A stretch of 64,000 nucleotides of DNA from Amaranthus tricolor (taxonomy: Eukaryota; Streptophyta; Magnoliopsida; Caryophyllales; Amaranthaceae): contig NC_080053.1 of assembly GCF_026212465.1 (NCBI RefSeq), positions 5,700,787 through 5,764,786 of the forward strand, given 5' to 3'. Shown here piece after piece: positions 57,338 to 64,000 of the stretch. The notes under the pieces were generated by a model. It had not been told where the DNA came from. It was given only the letters and a program-made list of their open reading frames with translations, and did no database searches. How positions within the stretch are numbered: position 1 is the first letter of the stretch; each line of letters opens with the position of its first letter. Both the position numbers and the translations under genes were made by a program.

Positions 57338-60300
57338 CTGTCAACAATTTCCATATAAATCGTTAGTCTTTGAATGAGTATGTCTTTGATCCTTTCAACT
57401 CTAAGCTTTAGTTTCGGAAAAATAAGTTCATGTTAGGGCTACATCTACACAATTAGGCTCAAACGAATGCAGATGAGAGTCGATAAATTCAGCCTAAACT
57501 TATTGAATACAACAGCCAAGATATGCCCGGGTTATTTTAGGCACATTTTTCTAATAAAATTGTGTCATGCTGTACACGGGCTTGTGGTCGACGATCAGAC
57601 CAAGAACGTTTGATACGAAAATTCTGATCTTTGACCTTTAGCTAGTGAAGAGGCGTTTGGTTAACGGTGGTAATGGTAATGAGTTTTAGTGTTATTTTCA
57701 TAAAATGTGTAGTATCATCAATTCCGACGGTAACGAATCTCTCATCCTTAATCATGTCTTTTTCTTCATAATTTTCCATTACCATCATACCACATTTCTA
57801 GTTGGTAAATAAATTCTGTGAAGAAAAATAAATGTTTAGTAGATTTCTTAATCAAATTACATTTAATCTTCATTATCATTCCCAATTAATACCAATAACC
57901 AAACGGGTTGAAAAAGAACAAAAGGAAAAGGGAAAAGTCGAAGCACCTGCCACAAGTCTCGAATGGAAACATGAACAGAAGATTGAAGTCCCAGAACGTT
58001 CCATTGAGCAGTAATCACAGTAGCACTCGAGCATCGATTCCAAAGAGCAACAACTAGCCTATTTCCAGATAACGGGCCTGCCCAAACCTGAAAAACCAAT
58101 ATATTCAACGTTAAACAAAGCTCCAAGCCTCCGACGCAATGTTAGTCGACAAAACACGGTACTATACATGACAAGCAGCATAAAAAAAGCAATCACATAA
58201 GTATGCAGTCAGAAAAGGATTACCTGACGACAATCGTCTGGTCCAAATGCATGAACCTTTCTTCCCTGGACACCAAGAGGATCTATGACAGTAGGAATGC
58301 AAAGCATCAAAAACTTGTTACAGAAAAGTTCAAGTATATTCCACTCCATCTTAAAACATTTGAATGCAAAAAATAATGCAAAGAAGAAAGATAGGAGTCC
58401 AGGTATTGTTCCAAGTCAACAGACACTAAATGAGGAAAGAAATACCTTGGTTTACACCAATCACCTCTGTGTTGCTAAGAATTTCCTTTGTCTCGGGTGT
58501 CATGTTTCTTACATCACAGCCAATCAATAAAGGAGCCTACAAATGCAAATATATCATGACTCATGAGTAGGGGTGTTCAACGGGCCGGGCCCCATTTTCA
58601 GCCCTTATCCGCCAGGTTTTTAGAAGGGTTATGTACGGGCCAGGCTGAAAACGGGCTCTTTTATTATTAAAATGGAGCAGAATGCAAGAGGGCTGAAAAC
58701 GGGCCTTTGTAAATTTAAAAAAGGGCTTTAGTAATGTATTAAGAACTGTTGTACTCTTCCTGAATCATGCTTTGGCTTTCAATTGGAACGCACTAAAACA
58801 ACACGCATTGCACAACTTATGTTTCTTAATTATTCTGAACTAAAAAAGACCATTTCATTTCGGATCTATAGTCTAATGGAGAATGTCCTCGTCATGATAG
58901 AGCGAAGAAGCACTACGAGAGTCTGATAAGAGGCATTCGACTAATTCTGTTTGACATAAATACTATGAAAAAAGTAAACCAAAATTATGCCAATAGTTTA
59001 CCTTCATCAAAGCCCAAATGCTAAAATGTGCGCGGTACTCATGGTAAGTCATCCCACCATTTCCCACCTCTAACATATCAGGATCTGCTCAGATTATGAT
59101 ACAAATGTTAATAGTAGCTATTCGACCTGAAAAAGATCATAAAATCTTTTAGTTTACACATCATCCTTACCGTTCCATCCACCAGGGCCTGCATAAGATG
59201 CCCACTTGTTATTTAGATCAGCAAGAGTAGTCATACTTCACAATTGACATAGAAGATTGTCAGCATGAGAATCTTGTAATCAAAGAACAGAATTTGTTTT
59301 CAAATATATACCAATTAAGAAATACTCCCTCCTATTCAACCAATTATCTCATTTGCTTTTTTTTACTCTATCTAATGCACTTTTCAATCCTAAAGGAGTA
59401 CATCTAATTATTAAAAATTATAATAAGTTGATATTAATAAATTTACATGTAGACTGTTAGTAAATGAAAACTTCAACCAGAATGTAATTTCCTTTTTAAT
59501 GGAAAGAATTATGATTTTTGTAGTGTCAAAACGAAAACTAGTCTAAGAGCTAGAGATTTGTGGGAAGTAACAGAAAGTGGTCATAAGGCTGAAACCACAT
59601 TTTCTCAGGTTATTGGTGGAATACCGTTAAAACAGACAACTCCATCAAAGGATGAGATCATTAAATATCAGAGTGATTTGCAGATCCATTAAAATGATGT
59701 GATGAATACCATTTTTCAAAGTATAGTTACTGCAAGTTCATACAATGAAGCATTAGATACTTTGCGAAAAGAAGTCAAGGAAGTGGGAAGATCAAGACCA
59801 TCGGACTTCAAAACTTGAGAAGAGATTTGGAATTTTGAGTATGGAGTCTAGAGAAAACATCAATGATTACTAAACAAGAGTCACAAATGTAGTCAACCGA
59901 ATGAGGATGTATGGAGATGAAATTATTCAAGATGTTGTAACAAAATCTAAAGTACTGTGACAAAAGCATATGATAACGCAACCAATGTGATAAAAAGCAC
60001 AAAAGACTTATTAACACTAAGAGTATTAGAGGTGGTAGGCATGATGAAGGCTCCGTATGAAAGAGTAAACTAAAGAACAAAGATGAGTCTGAAAGGAGCA
60101 TTTCAAATTAGTCATACATGCCAGAATGACAAAAGTAGGAGGTCAGAAACACTTCTAAGTCCTGTTATGCTAAAGGAGGAAAGTTAGCTGAATAGATTGG
60201 TAAGTTTTCTCCATGTGGAAATTGCAAGAAAACTTTTCACTAAAAAAGTGATTGCAGAAGGAAAGCCTCAATGTAACCATTGCAAGAGAAGGATTACAAA

Positions 60301-61807
60301 AGAAAGCATAATCAAGCACAAGCACAGGTTTTAGTTTAAATAGGTCACTTGTTAAGTGTGCATGAATATGGTAAAGAAGCAACTAATAAATGGTTAATTA
60401 ATAGTGGGTGCAGTAACCACATGACCAAAAATTCATCTGGTTTAACTCAACTCGATATGGGAAATGGAGTTATTGTTAGTTCAAGTGGCAAAGACACAAT
60501 TGCGATGGAAACTCGCAAAGGATTAAAACACATTTTTAAAGCAGTATTAAACTATTTAGCAAAAAAGTGTGTCTCACCTACAAATAGTCTGCGCCTCCGC
60601 CCTGCACTTTACACCTAGGCTTTATGGACTCTTTGCGTCTCAATGTGCCTAATGCTTTTTATATATAAGGTTAGCACACATTGTCACTAAACCGCTTTTG
60701 AATGGAAGATTCCAGAAAATTAGAGGCTTACTTGGAATGAAGATCAAAACTCTCGAGGAGGAGTTTTAGTACATGAGAACTTTAGTCACCCTCATTAATA
60801 AGCTTACATATCAAGTAAGATTAATTAAGAGGTGCATGAATGGTCAAAGGAGTTATGAGTAGTTGAAAAACTAAAGGTTGTGACTATTCATTGATTACAT
60901 TTATTAGTTGGCGTCTTTACATTTATTAGTTGGCGTCTTTCTTTTCCTATATAAAGGATTATATGTACCCACCATTTCATATGACAACAACATAAAGAGT
61001 TATATACTAGCAAAATATATTTCTCTCATTTTATCTCTCTCCTAGCATATTCTCATAGTTTCTCACTACTTTCCCCAAGGATTCCCAACATAGATGAATC
61101 AAACAAAATCTCAGTTGAATATAATTTTACTTATACATTTAGAATAAAAAGATTAAGAGTGTCGACACATAATGTCAAAAAAAACAAATGGAATAATTAA
61201 GGTTAAAAGGAGGGAGTATTACGAAGCAAGGCTTTTTGAACTTCAATTTTGACAATATGATCAAGGAATAAAATATTGGTAATTATGATTTTTCTATGAT
61301 TTCAGGCTAAACATGGTTTTATCTAATATGTAGGGAAGATAAGTGCTACAATATGAAAAGGCCAAAGTCATGATAACATAAAAAGAGAATAAAGTATATA
61401 GTGCTGACCTAGCCCAAGAATCATTTATGTCATCTGTCGTTCTCCAGCTATTGCCGACCTCCCCAGCCCATAAGGCGGGGTCATCAACACCCCTATGTAA
61501 ATTAAAATGAGAAGACATGATAATCTCCCCATATGCACATGCTTCAATTTACCTTGCAATTTTATAAAGTGTAGTAATAAAAAACATAAGTTACCATTCA
61601 CAAAGTGAATAAAAGATTGGACGCCCAGTTGCATTTAGTGCATCACGCATTGGAGGATATCTACAAATACAAAACAAGATTCCTAGTCTAAGATCTTTAA
61701 TATATAATATGTTATAAGAAGCTCATATATGATAGGATCACAATTGACCTCTTTTTTGGTGGAATACCCAAATTGTAGCAGTTGTCATATTTTAGATAAT
61801 CAACACC
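57224..61807 (-). CDS. AGAL3: Alpha-galactosidase (GH27 melibiase), 3' nine exons, 5' part outside window
   Basis: Exons in transcript order: 61807-61749, 61660-61595, 61492-61409, 59235-59171, 59084-59002, 58536-58446, 58282-58224, 58087-57947 and 57337-57224. All phases match, giving about 253 residues to the stop. The enzyme removes terminal alpha-1,6-galactose from raffinose-type sugars and galactomannans, usually in the apoplast or vacuole. GH27 signatures: [10 protein letters not shown] with the catalytic nucleophile Asp, [19 protein letters not shown] with the acid/base Asp, [37 protein letters not shown], and a C-terminal beta-sandwich ending [17 protein letters not shown]. No defect is seen in these exons. 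The signal peptide and roughly the first 150-180 residues lie beyond 64000. The paralogue symbol rests on the neighbouring nucleotidyltransferase gene, as at Arabidopsis At3g56310/At3g56320, and is tentative. Confidence 0.93.
57652..57909. mobile_element. Tourist-like MITE in last intron
   Basis: The ends GGCGTTTGGTTAACGGTGGT and CCCGTTTGGTTATTGGTATT (other strand) are inverted. The interior is T/A-rich. The element ends about 40 bp from the next exon. Confidence 0.6.
57947..58087 (-). CDS. Alpha-galactosidase exon (beta-sandwich)
   Basis: 47 codons, phase 0 at both ends. [18 protein letters not shown] is the hallmark start of the C-terminal domain of plant melibiases. Confidence 0.93.
58224..58282 (-). 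CDS. Alpha-galactosidase exon ([10 protein letters not shown])
   Basis: 59 nt, completing the Asp codon begun in the previous exon. [20 protein letters not shown] links the catalytic barrel to the C-terminal domain. Confidence 0.93.
58446..58536 (-). CDS. Alpha-galactosidase exon (APLLIGCD)
   Basis: 91 nt. It encodes [20 protein letters not shown] and ends with VIGVNQ plus one base, the last barrel strands. Confidence 0.93.
58568..58740. repeat. Dispersed GGGCC-rich repeat fragment in intron
   Basis: Starts GGGGTGTTCAACGGGCCGGG and contains several AAACGGGC / GGGCTGAAAACGGG blocks, resembling low-copy plant transposon debris. The boundaries are unclear. Confidence 0.45.
59002..59084 (-). 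CDS. Alpha-galactosidase exon ([11 protein letters not shown])
   Basis: 83 nt. [20 protein letters not shown] and SIWALMK; the Asp codon is shared with the preceding exon. Donor GTAAAC. Confidence 0.93.
59171..59235 (-). CDS. Alpha-galactosidase exon ([11 protein letters not shown])
   Basis: 65 nt. [20 protein letters not shown]; the first base completes the Ser codon started in the upstream exon, across a 2.2-kb intron that is mostly transposon. Confidence 0.93.
59325..61216. mobile_element. Stowaway MITE split by a retroelement
   Basis: The left half (59325-59454) starts CTCCCTCCTATTCAACC, and the right half (61091-61216) ends GGTTAAAAGGAGGGAG. TA flanks both sides. The right half begins with the GATGAATCAAACAAAATCTC family core, exactly where the left half stops, so the two halves are one element. 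Confidence 0.85.
59455..61090 (+). pseudogene. Degraded Copia-type retroelement fragment inside the MITE
   Basis: It starts TGTTAG and ends CCCAACA, flanked by TAGAC (59450-59454) and TAGAT (61091-61095), a 5-bp duplication with one C-to-T change. It carries a UBN2-type gag (FNGKNYDF... [12 protein letters not shown] near 59500-59570) with many stops and frameshifts, a zinc-knuckle remnant (CGNCKKTFH near 60215), and a protease motif [12 protein letters not shown] (60391-60426, Asp replaced by Asn). A 3' LTR-like region with a TATAAA-like box follows (about 60760-61090). Integrase, RT and RNase H are missing, and I cannot find a 5' LTR. Confidence 0.75.
61409..61492 (-). CDS. Alpha-galactosidase exon (acid/base site)
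   Basis: 84 nt. [19 protein letters not shown] followed by DDINDSWA; the first Asp pair after RTT contains the proton donor of GH27. Confidence 0.93.
61595..61660 (-). CDS. Alpha-galactosidase exon (RPIFYSLCE)
   Basis: 66 nt. [20 protein letters not shown] then E, with split codons on both sides (Arg and Trp). Confidence 0.92.
61749..61807 (-). CDS. Alpha-galactosidase exon (nucleophile), first in window
   Basis: 59 nt. [19 protein letters not shown]; the Asp of YDNC is the catalytic nucleophile. The acceptor TTCATACAG lies upstream. No further upstream exon can be found between 61808 and 64000. Confidence 0.92.
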
Positions 61808-62186
61808 CTGTATGAAGAACAAAAAGAGGAAGTAAAACATAAAGACAATATAAAATTTCAATTATATGAAAATCACACAAAATGACGATATAAAATTTCA
61901 ATTATACTATTTCAAGAGCTTTTAAGATTTGTTTGGTTGTTCGTATTAAATGGTGGTAGTGAGAATAATTATAGTGTAAATTTTCATGAAATGTACCATG
62001 ACATTCCATGGTGATGAAATTTTAATCATTAAAAAGTTTTTTGTTCACAATTTTTCATTACCATCTAAATCTACCTCTCGAAATAGTAATGCATTGACAT
62101 GAATTTTGTGAAGAATGAGATAATTAAAGTAGAACAAGCATGAACATTAACTTAATCAACAAATTTTTCTACCAAAACTACACTAA
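61808..62186 (-). other. Intron upstream of the nucleophile exon
   Basis: Probable Tourist-like remnant from about 61928 (TTGTTTGGTTGTTCGTATTA start). No exon. Confidence 0.45.
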
Positions 62187-62543
62187 GACATGCTTGTGTT
62201 GGGGGTTAATATTTAAGGGAAAATAGAAGTCAAAATATACATATGATGGTAAGTAAAGATGAATTTGAAAGAGGAATTGAAGAATAAAAAATACAATGGT
62301 ATGAGGAAGAAGAAAGAATAAGATGATCAACCTCATTTTAGGGAGGAAGGGAAATTTTCCTCTCCATCCCAATAGAGTAAATTTACCCCAGGATTAGTTC
62401 TTCGATTTCTTCTTCTCCATCACTTTACAACTATTTTTCTTACATTTGACAACACAATATTATCTTAATTTTCTACTCCAATGACCTTGTTTCATAGTTT
62501 AACTTTTATTTGCCCATAAATATTTACTCATACAAGTATGCCC
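62187..62543. mobile_element. Tourist/PIF-type MITE, 357 bp
   Basis: The left end GACATGCTTGTGTTGGGGG with TAATATTTAAGGG pairs with the right end (GGGCATACTTGTATGAG with TAAATATTTATGGG on the other strand). The direct repeat TAA flanks both sides (62184-62186 and 62544-62546), the 3-bp target typical of PIF/Harbinger. Related to the element at 47068. Confidence 0.75.
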
Positions 62544-62546
62544 TAA

Positions 62547-63270
62547 CTTTCCAATACTATTCCCAGCATATACCAATAGCCAAATGGACCATTAAAGTCA
62601 TAAACATTTACAACCCACACAAACTTAGAAGTTTTCTATCTAGAAAAAATACTAGGTCAATTCGCACAAACTCAAAAGTTTAACACCTTAAAAAATGACC
62701 TAGTATGTTGTTTCGAGGGACAACACATCCATTATTGATTACTAATAATGCAACCCACCACTTTACATTTAAGATATATGCGCTTATCATGGAGGATAGA
62801 TAAATTTCAAATCACCTAATTCTTATATTTCTCTCAAGCTCTAAGATGGAAACAAAACTCGGTATAAAGCATAGTAATAAATTGCTTTATCCATCACACT
62901 ATGGGTTTTAATTGTATCAATAGCCAAAATAATGCCAAACTTGAATCCTAAATGATGGAAACAAAAACATAAACCAAAAATCTACTCCTATGCCCCTTTT
63001 CTATTCACTTTTATCTGGTGCTACATGGTCCTATAACTTTAATAATAGTGTTTAAATATAGGGGAGGTAAAAAAAGGCTACATGTATTACATGTGTGATA
63101 CCAAACACCACCTCTTTATAGGGGTTGAAAAATGAACTTAGGGAAGTCGTAATTATTGACATATCTTGTATTTGTACCCAACTCTCGTGAAAAGCTTAGA
63201 ATTAATAATGATAAGTGTAGGATTTTACACTTATTACTATACTTTTATGGGTAGTTATGAGTATATTAGT
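62547..63270 (-). other. Intron sequence
   Basis: A/T-rich DNA; I see no exon, RNA gene or bounded repeat. Confidence 0.45.
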
Positions 63271-63483
63271 CATAGTGTAAAAATGCAGTAACGGTCGCGA
63301 ACGCGATAAGGGGATTGATGCGATTATCGTATCGCCTAAATATCGGTCGAAACCATAAGATATCCCTTGATGCGGCCCAAAACGCAGTTTTTTACACCTT
63401 TACAACGCGGGAAATATTAGTTTATTTGTTTTGAAAACCTTTACAACACGGTCGATGCGATGCGGCCTTGTTTTTACTCTATG
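63271..63483. mobile_element. hAT-type MITE, copy B
   Basis: A 213-bp element with ends CATAGTGTAAAAATG and TTGTTTTTACTCTATG. The flanking 8-mers ATATTAGT and ATTTTGGT match at six of eight bases. The interior is very similar to copy A at 29007 (ATATCCCTTGAT, AACGCGGGAAATAT, GATGCGGCCTTGTTTTTAC). Confidence 0.72.
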
Positions 63484-63744
63484 ATTTTGGTATGAGTAGA
63501 GGTTGGAAGTGATGGAAATCAGCTGAGCATAGGTAATTGTTCTCGTTTGTGCTTATTTATATTCATTTGTGATCTATTTTTGATGATGAAAGCTAGATTT
63601 TTTATCACTTTGGTCCTCCTTGAGTCCACCGAACTTCAATGGGACATATTAGCAATGCGGGGGCGACCTCTAGAGGCTTATGCATTTTCACAAGAAGCTT
63701 TGGAACCATATGAAGTCATTTGGGAGCCTTTAGAGGAGTTTTTA

Positions 63745-63960
63745 TAGAGTCTTGGTCGAATTTGCCAAGTCTTGGTTGAGACTACAAAGAATTCAGTCGA
63801 GACTCACTATTGGAAAGTCACTAGGGTGCTTGTTATCTCGAGCGAAATTGTAGCGAGATTGACCAGTCTCGGTCGAGACTTGTTTCATGAAGAGCTACTG
63901 GACTTGTTTGATTGCTAATCTCGATCGAGACTAACAAAGTCTCAATTGAGATTTTCGTTG
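63745..63960. repeat. Cluster of TCTCG/CGAGA palindromes
   Basis: Variants of one palindromic word recur every 10-60 bp: GTCTTGGTTGAGACT (63769), CAGTCGAGACT (63794), TCTCGAGCGAAATT (63836), AGTCTCGGTCGAGACT (63865), AATCTCGATCGAGACT (63917) and AGTCTCAATTGAGATT (63938). Probably part of a larger repeat that continues past the window. Confidence 0.8.
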
Positions 63961-64000
63961 TGCACCTTTTATCAGAAACTTATTTATTATATTTTTAGAT

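Noticed and set aside
63547..63747. 66-codon plus-strand ORF near the window end
   Set aside because: Adjacent to a MITE and a palindrome cluster; no recognisable domain, and on the opposite strand from the alpha-galactosidase gene whose intron it occupies.

Overview
The window is plant nuclear DNA: AT-rich, with spliced genes, long T-rich introns with GT-AG borders, and many kinds of plant transposable element. The repeat mix (Stowaway elements with a shared core, tDNA-like SINE heads, a MULE carrying a MAIN/PMD-like fragment) suggests a Caryophyllales/Amaranthaceae-type genome. That taxonomic guess is inference; the plant nature is clear.

Layout. 1-16448: a head-to-tail array of 3681-bp units (four full copies plus a 1724-bp partial copy), with no length change between copies and only two substitutions that I noticed. 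16449-22600: AT-rich spacer with a 309-bp tandem duplication and MITEs. 22600-30760: non-coding DNA upstream of the first gene, with a 1.1-kb MULE-like element (9-bp target duplication) and smaller MITEs. 30790-46958 (+): a nine-exon gene for a 709-aa DNA polymerase beta-type nucleotidyltransferase (PAP/OAS1-like). Every exon junction keeps frame. Its 9.9-kb second intron holds a broken antisense RTE-type LINE that was itself hit by another transposon. 47000-57200: intergenic DNA made of a MULE with a MAIN/PMD-like fragment, an inverted array of GTGATCAC-type repeats, and a foldback complex full of short palindromes with a 3.8-kb solo LTR inside it. 57224-61807 (-): the nine 3' exons of a GH27 alpha-galactosidase, whose 5' exons lie beyond the window. 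One intron contains a Stowaway MITE split by a degraded Copia retroelement. 61808-64000: intron sequence with more MITEs and a cluster of TCTCG/CGAGA palindromes.

The two genes are convergent and have no evident functional link. From memory, their Arabidopsis relatives At3g56320 (nucleotidyltransferase-like) and At3g56310 (melibiase) are neighbours, so this looks like a conserved gene pair pulled apart by repeats. The least explained parts are the homogeneous 3681-bp array with its ABRE/G-box cluster, and the palindrome-rich foldback complex at about 51.0-56.4 kb.
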